Notes under the pieces: generated by a model
What the model saw: only the letters and a program-made list of their open reading frames with translations
The model's database searches: none
Told to the model about the DNA's origin: nothing
NCBI GenBank assembly: GCA_905221605.1
Contig: CAJNDS010002304.1
Location: 479,850 to 506,276, forward strand
Source of the DNA: Symbiodinium natans
Lineage: Eukaryota > Sar > Dinophyceae > Suessiales > Symbiodiniaceae
Direction: 5' to 3'
DNA length: 26,427 nucleotides
Program-made: the position numbers and the translations under genes
In this document: piece after piece, positions 8,801 to 16,974 of the stretch
Position numbering within the stretch: the first letter of the stretch is position 1
Layout: the number at the start of each line of letters is the position of its first letter

Positions 8801-10637
8801 TGCAGCTGCCTTTGATGGGAAGAAATCACCCCAGGAGTTGGTACTACAGAGATCCCTCCATGAGTGTGGATCGTCGTTGATAGGTGCTACAGTTCTGGCT
8901 GAGCTACCGGATTCGATGAAAACCACGGCGCTCTCCCGGTTTGTGGAAGCAGCCTATGTGTACCCTGAAGTTGGTGGCTTGACTCATGTTGTGAGTGCCA
9001 TGGTGGATGGTTGTCCAAAACACTTTCGAGCAAAGTCCATCAAGCACATCGTTCCGTTGAAGATTGGGTTGGAGCATTGTCAACATTTGCTCAAGGAGCA
9101 TGATCCATCGGATACATTGGCTCCCCCGATTCTGAAGGAGAAAGAGGATGGTGTGCCCGATCGGATTGAAGGTGAAGCGGACAAGGCCTTTGAGGGCCGA
9201 GTGTCTGATGGACCGACCACAGACATGAGCAAAGTTGGACCTCCAGCTGCATGGGTGAAGGAACATGGTGGCACAGCGAACTGTCCTGCGTGTGGTCCAA
9301 AAAGAGGAAAAGCCAACCACAATGCTGAATGCCGAAAACGGTATGATGATTGGTTGAAAGCTCAACGACAACGGTTGGAATCGAAAGAACCAACAGAGGA
9401 AACTCCAAAAATGGACCAGAGAAGCTCAAAGGATGCGGGGGTGATGGAGTCTGGAAGTGAGCCTTCACTCCTGAAACGCCCGAAGATCACCTATGAGAGT
9501 CGACCAGATCCCAAGTTGGAGGAGAAGCAAAGCGTCCCAACACCTGCGACAGAAGTTGTGGATGTTGACATGGAGGATTTTGAGGATCCAAGTTTGCCTT
9601 ACCAAGGGATTCCAGATGAGGCAATGGAACCTGGATACTTCGAAGGAGAAACTCCCGCTGAGGATGAAGCGATCCCAATGGAGGAAGAAAAACCTCAAAT
9701 GGATGTGGATTCAGTTCCAAATGAGTCCAGTCGAGTTCCCCGGCGTTTAGAGAGTTTAACTTCAGATGTGAACTCAGTTCCAGATGAGTCCAATCGAGTT
9801 CCCCGGCTGATCAATCGTATTTATTTAGACCCAAGACTCGATGTGCCTCAAGGTCCTATTAAAATGGTAAGCAGTGACGAGAGTCCGAAGTTGGTACATG
9901 TGACCAATTCGATTCTGCTCAACAAGAATAGCACTTTCCCGGAGTCCATGAAGGTGTGTGGATCCCAAGTTTGGCTGGCAAGACCCACGAGTGTTCTGTC
10001 TGAGATAGATGGATGTCCATTAGATGTGGATAAAACAGTGGAAGGCCGGCGAACTGAGCTGCAGAGTATGACTGCTCACAAAGCAGGGAGAGTGGTTGGA
10101 GCAGACGAGGCTCAGAAGTTTGCTCGTCAGCATGGGATAAAGATCATCCCAACCCGATGGGTCATAGGCCCAAAGGTGGTGAATGGCAAGGAAGCTGTGA
10201 GAGCTCGGTGTGTGGTGCAAGACATCGCAAAGGGGAGCACAGCATCATCTTTAGGACTGAGTGCTACGACTCCTTCTTTAGAAGCGTTACGGACGCTTTT
10301 GGCCATTGCTTCGGTAGATGCTATGGATATCGCAACTTTGGATGTTAGCACTGCATTCTTGCATTCCCCCCTTCCGAAAGGATCGAAGGCGATTATCCAA
10401 TTGCCCAAGGATGTTTCCGCCTGCAAGGACTATTATGTCCCGGTGTTTATGATTCTGGATCAAGCCATGAATGGTTTGAGAGTTGCCGCCAAAGCTTGGA
10501 ACTTGAAGCTGGCGACAGTTGTGAAGAAAGTTGGGTTGAAGCAATGCCCAACGGAACCTTCCGTCTTCGAGGGCTGTGAGAGGGAAAAGATTCCTCATGT
10601 TGTGCTATGTGGACGATTTGATTCTGTGTGGCACTAG
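5769..10637 (+). CDS. Copia Gag-protease-integrase-RT (N-terminal part) polyprotein
   Basis: Nominally 1622 codons counted from a GTG at 5769; the first ATG is at 5883, so numbering is nominal. Order of domains: a Pro/Gly-rich N terminus; a Gln/His-rich run at about 99-140; the Gag core; a zinc knuckle Cys477-x2-Cys480-x4-His485-x4-Cys490 inside two Lys/Gly-rich basic stretches, suited to RNA packaging; an aspartic protease with the catalytic triplet in DSGAS (Asp648); an integrase with zinc site His820, His825, Cys832, Cys835 and acidic triad Asp860, Asp931, Glu966; a Cys/His cluster near 1171-1190; an acidic linker with a 21-residue duplication; and the start of RT (TRWVIGPK near 1462, LDVSTAFLH near 1524). 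It terminates within RT, where the pattern should continue to YVDD, which instead lies in the next frame. The full polyprotein would be cut by its protease inside virus-like particles. Confidence 0.9.
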   Translation: MGARFGTQGSQPVYGPVPRGRTPARSPHGVATGAPQQTMGGPSFPPGLPQQAVGSPSLPPGLSTGPPQPVVTPSQTSPDVQGLTRQVRELESMMQQLVVQQQQFMQTMTSSMVQQQQQHQQWMIQQHQQQQPQQQQQVNPPLPQDGVPENMPSSSSGCQGASPVGTPAKGTQLFRMASPSPPLRPPPLEQERERDVFARSDKWLPSLPTIDFSSWKDRISEALGFLTWMEKLTSWVGLGSEVFPNELMHAVKTQEESRLKQDRLTVEQQKRSTRLMHILRQTFANHEKSSLILQTYVESESTYQQSGFVALRLLAKEFCLKSRAECLFFRSQLVNQTVKAPSIPEIIRKIEHELNKYTKLLNSLDPDVHAGGLQIQEADSVMVLLRSLPDRCRSHCLLHGDSESFEDLKRVALKFEVQQRVWSEAPGTKLQPFRAPNEGKGNEGKPKGKGKEQKGKRESSKGAGKRASSQNKKDVECYVCGGKGHYARDCWYKEGDSGKKPNSPNAKAKAKAKGDPKKKPEKGKPKGKGKGKGKTVAEVSQEGESSDYQLTGGEWNEPESEARVESVLQPLEGLLDEVRKEWIPRSTDEIDWSWEVETRVRIAELEHRISTDLSQMLPSKSVRSLMKPPMNQVKSMEKDDASKWWLIDSGASVTVIAKRYLDEFQILDRKALGPNERYSAANDTPVNVFERVRIRALLPMYEGQQYLGLTSVCVTGVVADVAHNILSTEQMVNTGWEVKFTRREISLRHEKKGVMGYGVSWAGCPWIYLQGDAGKRKKVTFGRTEVRPMDVDDGQRPMEVDQMQSVQSMTKKKQEEMELHRMRGHIPFSSECPHCRMTRGTTQHRRTKDAQDRPVALQADFCFINLVTGTFAKDQPTAPNMKVLVMTEMSTRMIGCLLVGTNADNTSSWIRYWMNAFGLDIAGSAVLLRTDSETAVSALIKRANLGIRIVTQRAPPQGHEAVGGVERAVRTLKELFSTVRLDLRAQGFDLKRSPRAFEFGLIYCAAMHNHHAAAFDGKKSPQELVLQRSLHECGSSLIGATVLAELPDSMKTTALSRFVEAAYVYPEVGGLTHVVSAMVDGCPKHFRAKSIKHIVPLKIGLEHCQHLLKEHDPSDTLAPPILKEKEDGVPDRIEGEADKAFEGRVSDGPTTDMSKVGPPAAWVKEHGGTANCPACGPKRGKANHNAECRKRYDDWLKAQRQRLESKEPTEETPKMDQRSSKDAGVMESGSEPSLLKRPKITYESRPDPKLEEKQSVPTPATEVVDVDMEDFEDPSLPYQGIPDEAMEPGYFEGETPAEDEAIPMEEEKPQMDVDSVPNESSRVPRRLESLTSDVNSVPDESNRVPRLINRIYLDPRLDVPQGPIKMVSSDESPKLVHVTNSILLNKNSTFPESMKVCGSQVWLARPTSVLSEIDGCPLDVDKTVEGRRTELQSMTAHKAGRVVGADEAQKFARQHGIKIIPTRWVIGPKVVNGKEAVRARCVVQDIAKGSTASSLGLSATTPSLEALRTLLAIASVDAMDIATLDVSTAFLHSPLPKGSKAIIQLPKDVSACKDYYVPVFMILDQAMNGLRVAAKAWNLKLATVVKKVGLKQCPTEPSVFEGCEREKIPHVVLCGRFDSVWH
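9711..9807 (+). repeat. Two-copy in-frame duplication in the integrase-RT linker
   Basis: Bases 9711-9744 recur at 9774-9807 with two differences. The offset of 63 bases is exactly 21 codons, so the frame is kept. Each copy encodes SVPxESxRVPR. This looks like slippage or recombination in a disordered linker. Confidence 0.85.
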
Positions 10638-13617
10638 AGATGCCATTCGGTTGGTGACCGACACCCTGAACGGAGAGTTGAAGATCAAGGAAACGGGTCG
10701 AATCACTTCCACTGGTGGAAAGATCACCTTTTTGGGGCGAGAGATTGAGAGACAAGGGAGTCATCTCAGGATGCGAGTGCCCCCGGCATACTTAGATGCC
10801 CTGTTCGAGACAGAGTTCTGTAAGGACCTGAAGGTGGTTACTGCTCCTCCGGACATCGTGAAAACGGTCGAGAAGGGCAGAGCAAGTGGTTCGGATCCTG
10901 AGTTGAGTGACACTGCAGCTGCGAGGTACAGAGCAGTACTTGGCCGGATTGCATGGTGGGGTCAGTCGAGACCTGACCTGAGTAGGTGGATGTCCATTCT
11001 TTCGCAAGGACAGTCCAAGCCAACAGCATGCTTTGAGCAAGCATTGCGACAAGTGATTAGGTTCCTAAAGGGACAATACCATGCATGGCAGTACTTTGGC
11101 CCTGATGGGAATGTACCGGACAGTGGGCCGGCGCAGCTGGAAGTGTATGCGGATGCCAGTTGGGCACCCCAAGCGTCGTTAGGACGAAGATCTGTGTCGG
11201 GCATAGCCATCTTTTATAGAGGATGCCTGATCAAGGGAATCTCTCGAGTTCAAGGGTGTGTATCGCTGAGTTCTTGTGAAGCCGAGTTGAGAGCCATCTT
11301 GACTGCGGTACAGGAGAGTGAGGGACTTGCGACTTTGATCGGTCAGTTGGCCGAGTCAGATGTCACGATCCGATTGCACACTGACAGTTCCTCAGCGAGA
11401 GCGGTTTTGCTAAACCGTGGGTTGAGTAGGCGAGTTCGCCACTTAGACATCGCTGTCTGCTATCTTCAGGAGCGGATACAGGAAGCTCAGACCTTGAAGG
11501 TCATTTGGTGCCCGACAGCGGGAATGATCGCTGACGTTCTTACAAAGTGCTTGAGTCAAGTGACATTCTGTCAGCACCAGCAAGCTATGGGTATATACCC
11601 TGGTGAAGATGTGCAGCAGGTGTGGAGGATCTGTGGAATCCGACCAAGGGTTGGAGTTCAGGCATGCCAGTGTGCCGAGGCAACTGGATGCAGTGTGGAG
11701 CAAGTTGGATCGTTGAAAAATGTGAAAAAGTGTGGCGAAGTTTTTGAAAATTTCCACCTTAGAAGTCCCGAAACCCTTCGTGAAGACTCTTCCCCTGAGG
11801 TTCAAGAAATGGATTTATGGTCCAACCGCAAAAGCTTTGGTTCAAGCACCACGGAAGCTAGCCCTAGCCTGGAGCCTGTACTTTTGGTGAAGGACAGGAA
11901 AATGGCAGCTGAAGACAGCAGGAAGGGTGAGCAGGGTGCTGAGATGAAAAGCCCCTTTTGGTGTAAGGTTTGCAAATGGTTGTTCAGATCCGAGCATGCT
12001 GCCGGGTTGAGCTGGGATGAAAGTGGCAAGCCCAAGTGCGAAAAGTGCAAACAGACTGTGACAGTCTCTGGCACGGATGCAAGCCATGCATTCCATCTCC
12101 GAGAGGCAGAGAAGGAGCGCCGAGCTGCTGGAAAAAGGGGTGATAAAGGTGAAAGCCGAGGCTCAGGCCAAGCTGCACCGAAACCCAAGGCCATGCCGAA
12201 GGTGATTGAACGGATGGTCGACGTGTTTCCGGAGCTGGCGGATCCAGAGCCGCCGAAGTGGTTCGGTGATGTGTCATGGAGTATCTGCCGGCGCGGAACT
12301 CCAGTGGATGAGCTAGAGCTCAAGGACGTGGTAGGCACGCTATCCGACAAGGATATGTTGCGCTATCAAAGCTCATACGAGAAGCTGGTGAAGCCCATCC
12401 AGGAGGTGTGTGAGCTACAGGAGAAACCCACGAAGATCTTCGGAATCTTGGATGTCCGTGGACAGATTGGTGGCAAGGCCATCATCTGGGAGATGGCAGT
12501 GAATGAAGGAGGACTGTACATGGAAGTACCGCCGGGAACGTGTGGCCTGGCGATGTTGAGCTTCGTGAGGTACTTGAAGAGAAAAGGGATAGTCCCTGTT
12601 TTGCTTCTGGGTGAGCACCAGGACCTCGGAGTCTTGCGGATGGTGGATCTGTTGTGCATGCTACCCATTTTGGGAGCAGAGAGGATCATGGAGGATGAAG
12701 CTGAGAGCTCGTATTATCCCCCATGGGTGTTGCGCTGGAAGAGAAGTGCAAAGGAAGGATCCTTGGTGTTTAAGGAACTGGTGGAGCGAGTGCGAGTGAT
12801 TTCGATGTTGTCGTGTGATACACTTCGGATTCACGAGCCGGAGCTGAGGGAGAGACCAGTCCCCAAGTGGTCGTTTGTGGCCTACAGCCACTACAGATCC
12901 GTGATGGAGTCTGTTGCAGGATTCTTGGAGGACCTGGAGAAAAAGAAAGAGGAGATCACCGACACGCAGAGGGCGGCAAGCTGGAAGAAGGTGGTTGCGA
13001 GTGAGACTCGAAGCGGTGTTGTGTGGATCTGCAAGTGTAAGTGGCACTTGCCGACCGACTATGTGGTGAGGTTCAACTTGACGTTGCCTGCCGACATGTG
13101 GCAGCAAGCCTTTGGGATCATGGGTGAGAATGTTGGGAAACTCGAGAAGGAGGAAAAGGACCTGAAGCGGATCCTCAAGGCTGCAGCGGAACAGCAAGAC
13201 CGAGAGTTCGAGGAAGCTGAGCGAAAGCGCAAGCGCATCGCCGACCTGTCAGCTGCCGAGGAAGAAGCTGCTAAGAGAGCAAAGCTGGAAGGCGAAGCGG
13301 TTCGCTCGCCTGTGTCAGTTGTACCATCTGAGTTGGATGCAGCAGCTATCGCGCAGATTGCTGAGCGTGTGAAGGCAAGCTTTAGTGTTGCCGATTTGGA
13401 GCTGATGTTGGAAGAGAAGAAGAGAAAGGTTGGAGACCAGCCAACTGAGAGGCCTGCGGAGACGCCAGCTGAGCCTAGCCGATCTTCGCAGGATGTGATG
13501 ATGGAAACGAGGACGGCTGAGTTGGCGGAGATGAAGGAAGCCGCCAAGGAGCGCCGCGCCAAGTTGATGGAGTCAACTGGAGCTGGCGAGAAGAAGGGCG
13601 AAGAGGATGAAGAATGA
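10576..13617 (+). CDS. Copia RT (catalytic part)-RNase H polyprotein with long C-terminal extension
   Basis: Open from 10540 in the frame +1 to ORF1; the nominal first codon is GTG, so this is the second part of a split pol and not an independent gene. It begins with the RT catalytic YVDD (10606-10617). RNase H follows with Asp193 in YADASW, Glu235 and Glu237 in SCEAEL, Asp270 in HTDSSS and Asp320 in IADVLTK, the usual copia pattern. Copia pol normally ends soon after this. Here about 680 residues continue: Cys463-x2-Cys466 and Cys488-x2-Cys491, which may bind zinc; a stretch with mixed hydrophobic residues near 615-700; and a Glu/Lys/Arg/Ala-rich tail from about 855 that should form coiled coil. 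I do not recognise the extension. It has no stop over 2 kb, so it has probably been under selection in the family. Confidence 0.88.
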   Translation: MRGKRFLMLCYVDDLILCGTRDAIRLVTDTLNGELKIKETGRITSTGGKITFLGREIERQGSHLRMRVPPAYLDALFETEFCKDLKVVTAPPDIVKTVEKGRASGSDPELSDTAAARYRAVLGRIAWWGQSRPDLSRWMSILSQGQSKPTACFEQALRQVIRFLKGQYHAWQYFGPDGNVPDSGPAQLEVYADASWAPQASLGRRSVSGIAIFYRGCLIKGISRVQGCVSLSSCEAELRAILTAVQESEGLATLIGQLAESDVTIRLHTDSSSARAVLLNRGLSRRVRHLDIAVCYLQERIQEAQTLKVIWCPTAGMIADVLTKCLSQVTFCQHQQAMGIYPGEDVQQVWRICGIRPRVGVQACQCAEATGCSVEQVGSLKNVKKCGEVFENFHLRSPETLREDSSPEVQEMDLWSNRKSFGSSTTEASPSLEPVLLVKDRKMAAEDSRKGEQGAEMKSPFWCKVCKWLFRSEHAAGLSWDESGKPKCEKCKQTVTVSGTDASHAFHLREAEKERRAAGKRGDKGESRGSGQAAPKPKAMPKVIERMVDVFPELADPEPPKWFGDVSWSICRRGTPVDELELKDVVGTLSDKDMLRYQSSYEKLVKPIQEVCELQEKPTKIFGILDVRGQIGGKAIIWEMAVNEGGLYMEVPPGTCGLAMLSFVRYLKRKGIVPVLLLGEHQDLGVLRMVDLLCMLPILGAERIMEDEAESSYYPPWVLRWKRSAKEGSLVFKELVERVRVISMLSCDTLRIHEPELRERPVPKWSFVAYSHYRSVMESVAGFLEDLEKKKEEITDTQRAASWKKVVASETRSGVVWICKCKWHLPTDYVVRFNLTLPADMWQQAFGIMGENVGKLEKEEKDLKRILKAAAEQQDREFEEAERKRKRIADLSAAEEEAAKRAKLEGEAVRSPVSVVPSELDAAAIAQIAERVKASFSVADLELMLEEKKRKVGDQPTERPAETPAEPSRSSQDVMMETRTAELAEMKEAAKERRAKLMESTGAGEKKGEEDEE

Positions 13618-14342
13618 ACTGAGATGCTAAGTGATCTCAGTGGTTGGGTGGGTGAGTGAAACCCGCAGCCATTTTTTTGGAAGCCATGGCCGCGTTGCCG
13701 CCATGGAGCGCCCGCGATTTTTCTGGTTAGTGTGAGCCCTTGTTTCAGTGCATGAGAAGTTTGCAAAGAGGAGGCAAAATGATGATGAAACTCAACGAGG
13801 GACTCTATAGCCCCTTCTGCAAGGCGTCTGATTGCCACCTCTGAAGACGTTTTTGGCTGATGGTACGCTGGAAGAAGCGAAACTATGAAGCCAATCTTTT
13901 CCTGAAGGATCAGCTAGCCGATGCTAGTTGGTGAGTTTGGTGACCTGGAAGATGCGAGACTGAGGAGGAGTACCACGACAAGGTCGAGTGCTGAGTGGGA
14001 AACATCTGAAGCTTGCATTAATTCGTTTTCACGTGTTTGTCACCACGAACTCTTGGATTCGTTCCAAGACAACCCTGCCCCAGTGCAGGTGGATGCAAGT
14101 TTAATTCGTTTTTCACGTGTTTGGACAACGAACTCTTGGGTTACCAGTGATGTGGACCCAGGACAACCTGCCTGATGGTGGGATCTTGCATGAGTTTTAA
14201 GTTTGATGTCAGAGATCGACTGGTGTGTTGTTTGTTTCGTTTGGTGGCGAGTACGCACCAAGGGAATGTGGCCAGGGCATCCCCTTAGTGTTGAAGTGCC
14301 GAGCTGGGCTTGGACTTCAGATCTTTGACATGAACCCTCAGC
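13618..14342 (+). other. Long 3' untranslated region of the retrotransposon
   Basis: About 725 bases between the pol stop and the purine tract, with no coding signal. It includes a run of T after AGCCA near 13670 and an imperfect duplication at 14018-14172. Confidence 0.6.
14018..14172 (+). repeat. Imperfect tandem duplication in the element's 3' untranslated region
   Basis: Two copies, about 14018-14079 and 14101-14172, are offset by 83 bases. Both contain TTAATTCG followed by TTTCACGTGTTTG, then CGAACTCTTGG, and then GACAACC(C)TGCC. The centres are more diverged than the ends. Confidence 0.75.
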
Positions 14343-14355
14343 AAAATGCGGGGGG
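14343..14355 (+). promoter_or_regulatory. Polypurine tract
   Basis: AAAATGCGGGGGG ends directly at the 3' LTR, where plus-strand synthesis is primed. One T and one C interrupt the purine run. Its exact end supports the LTR start at TGGAAG. Confidence 0.65.
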
Positions 14356-14729
14356 TGGAAGATTGTGGCTGATCAGTGATGTTTTTGTCATGTTTTGGAT
14401 CAGCTTGTATAGGTTTGTTTTGCTTCGGAGTGATTGGGAATCCGTGTGATCCCATCCTCGATGGTTTATGCCTCGTTGATTTCCAAGGAAATCATACGAG
14501 TGTGTTTTTGCCCAATACGCTATTTAAAGTGAGTGTGCAGTGTGTAGGAACTTCGTTCTGAAGCTGAGTTTAAGCTCACAAGAGAGAATTCGTTTAGTTT
14601 GTGCACTTCGTGACTTTTGGCTCAAGTGGCTCTGACTGTGAAAAAGAGAGAGCTGTCCGCACTTGTGTGAGAGGTCAGGGTTCGTGCTTTCAAGGGAAAA
14701 GGTACCAGAGGGACCTTCGGTTTTTCACG
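14356..14729 (+). repeat. 3' LTR
   Basis: Same length as 4831-5204 with one substitution (C at 14577). It is followed by ATTAC and unrelated sequence. The single difference in 374 bases implies recent insertion or recent gene conversion between the LTRs. Confidence 0.95.
14615..14626 (+). other. Spliced-leader-like 12-mer in the 3' LTR
   Basis: TTTTGGCTCAAG again, at the same LTR position as 5090-5101. Its conservation follows from LTR replication and is not independent evidence. Confidence 0.5.
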
Positions 14730-15438
14730 ATTACTTCCTTGCCATTTGGCAGGTTCTGACGGCTTGTTGCATCTTTTCGGACACTAACAAGGAAGTTTCG
14801 TTTGCAGCTTTTATAGAGATGCCCGAGGCGGTCGACATTAGAAGCGGTGCATGATTGATGCTTTTCGAACTGCAAACCACAGACCTTTAATGGATGTCTG
14901 ACTCTTTTCTTCGATCACCAGCCTGAATTAACATTGGCAAGAGCTTCGAACGTTAAGTAGATATGGGCGCCCGACCTGCTGTAATTAGGGAGCCAATCTA
15001 AGCACCCAACTAGCAGCGCCTCAACAGTTTCCAAAACTGCCAGTGTGAACAAAACTCAAAACCAGTCTTGCTCCACCCAGTTCTGTCAAAGTGAAGAAAC
15101 CTCTCACTCGCCGTTTCTGAGGCTTGCCACCTTTGCTGAGACTCTACCTGCTGGGGTGAAGGGCGTTATTGCGCACATGTACTGCCATGGCAACGCCAAG
15201 AAGTCTGAGTTCTTGGCTTTTGCAACTAAAATATCTTTCCACTTTCTCCATCCAAACTGGAATAAGACGCTGTGCATCATCCACGGACAATGTGGCATTT
15301 AGTCAAAGCATGTTGGAGTACCCATTCCAACGGGTTTTTCTTTTCCGTTAGCGTGGCAGACCAAAAATCAGAAAGGCGTGCTGATGCCCTTCTTCTAGTC
15401 TCGTTCAAGACTCTATTTAGATACGCAATTTCAACCCG

Positions 15439-15764
15439 CAAGTTGTGTTGGCTGTTTGCTTGGGGTTGCTTCATTGGCTGGCCACCATGGAGTGCCCTGG
15501 GCTGGTCTTGCATCACTGTTCTTCTGGCTGACCGGGGCGCGTGCTGGTCGTCCTTCTGCGAAAGGAAAAGTGAGGGTTTGACTGCTGTGGTGTCTTTCCC
15601 ATCTGAATCGGTAGCTGCTGCTTTACGCAGGCTCTCTCTGGAAAATGTTAAAAGCCCTGCTAATGTTTCTGCTTGGCTACGTGGTCAAACTGGGCTCAGT
15701 TGTGCACTATGACCCTGGCCGGGCTCCATAGCCACAAGTTGTGTTGGCTGTTGCTCGGGGCTGC
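15439..15764 (+). repeat. Two-copy dispersed direct repeat
   Basis: Bases 15439-15469 and 15735-15764 share an exact 18-base core CAAGTTGTGTTGGCTGTT followed by similar G/T-rich bases. The offset is 296 bases. It may be a trace of a short element. Confidence 0.55.
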
Positions 15765-16321
15765 CCGCGCGTGCTAACCTTTCCCTCTGGGATATTGGGC
15801 CATTTTGTACCTTCCCTCTTCGCCTGTGTCGGTCGGTAATTCTGCTGTCGATCTTCGAAAGAGCTTGCCGGCTGATCTTCTTTGCACCTGTCGCTGCATG
15901 ATGGTGGTTTTGATGATCTGGCATACCCTCGCATTTTGCGACCCCCGTATGCTTTGCGCTGCTCGATCACACCTGGACTTCTGCGACAACTTCGACTGCT
16001 GCGCGCGGGACACGTAGACTTTTGGTGCTCTGTTCTTCGGATTGTTGCTGGTTGGTGGTTGTGTTTTGTGTTTGTTTTGGTGTGTGTTTGCTTTGGTTTT
16101 CGCACCTGCTCCGTTTCACCTCTCGCATTAAGATTCCTAAGAACGGCCTACTGCGCTGCTAATGTAGTAAAGAGGCAATGGTCCAAAAAAAAGCCACATT
16201 GTGCTTGGCTCCGTGACATATGGCACTGAGAGGAGCCCTTCTGAACAACAACACGTGACGTGACATCCAGCCACTTCCAGATTGACTCTTACAGAAGAAT
16301 TGATTGAACCGACTAAGATGG

Positions 16322-16410
16322 CAGTTTCTGGCTGCATTTTGTGGCTACATGTGGCTACAGTTTGTGGCTGCAGTTTGAGGCCTCAGTTTATGGCTACAGT
16401 TTGTGGCTGC
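16322..16410 (+). repeat. Degenerate minisatellite, unit near ACAGTTTGTGGCT
   Basis: About seven units of 12-14 bases vary around the consensus, with TGGCT(A/G)CAGTTT as the most regular part. Unit length and sequence drift indicate age. Confidence 0.75.
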
Positions 16411-16833
16411 GCCGGTCGTCGCCTCGTCATCGTTGCTCCCCTCACATCGTGTTCTTGCCGCTCTCCAGCCACACTCTTTTCTTTCATTTCTCGTTGTTTC
16501 TGCAATTTCGCGCGGCTTCTGCTTGTTTTGTCCGCTCTGCTCATGTGCACATGATTCAATCACCCATGGTGCTGCACATTGAGTTGCGAATGTTTGGTTT
16601 TTTGTGGCCGTGAGTTGTCAGAGGCTTATTTATTTTACTCGCAACGAGGAGCTGTAAAAGCATGGCTCTTGCATGTTCCACAGGAAATCCAAAATCTCGG
16701 CCTGTTTTCGGTGCCCAGAATTGAGCTGCTTTTGGAACCATTTGAGTTCAATAATAATTGAAATCAACTCACAGAGAAACAAGATTTGACACTGTTTGCA
16801 TCGAGTCGAGCGCACATTGCAGGGACTGGACGC

Positions 16834-16974
16834 TGGTTCTCCTTCCGTTTTGGAGGTAAGTCTGGCCAACAGGTGGCCTTGGTGGCCACTCTGCTTGCCC
16901 GTGGCAATGAGGGCAGCACTTTCACTCCTTTTCCGTCAAGTGGAGTGGTTCTTCCCTTCCGATTGGAGGTCAGT
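16834..16974 (+). repeat. Imperfect direct repeat pair
   Basis: Bases 16834-16861 and 16946-16974 both read TGGTTCT, then CCTTCCG, then TTGGAGGT(A/C)AGT, offset by 112 bases. Function is unknown. Confidence 0.4.

Larger units (their letters stand above)
4831..14729 (+). mobile_element. Ty1/copia-type LTR retrotransposon, full length, 9.9 kb
   Basis: Two direct 374-bp LTRs bound an interior with a primer-binding site, gag, protease, integrase, RT, RNase H and a purine-rich tract, in that order. Integrase before RT identifies the copia superfamily. The LTRs differ at one base (T at 5052, C at 14577), so the insertion is recent. At 9.9 kb it is about twice the usual copia length of about 5 kb; the excess lies in a long coding extension after RNase H and in long untranslated parts. 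The pol frame is broken before the YVDD motif and gag is probably broken near its start, so this copy is unlikely to make its own enzymes unless the shifts are programmed or are sequence errors. No perfect 5-bp target duplication is visible. Assuming the first LTR started at 4829, ATCAC (4824-4828) and ATTAC (14730-14734) would match at four of five bases. Confidence 0.95.

Noticed and set aside
13059-13838. 259-codon minus-strand open frame
   Set aside because: It is the antisense shadow of the charged coiled-coil tail of the retrotransposon ORF; Ser/Ala/Arg bias is as expected for a mirror of Glu/Lys/Ala codons.
15272-15712. 146-codon open frame after the 3' LTR
   Set aside because: Composition is rich in Trp, Cys and Ser with no recognisable domain, an antisense frame is also open, and it overlaps a dispersed repeat.
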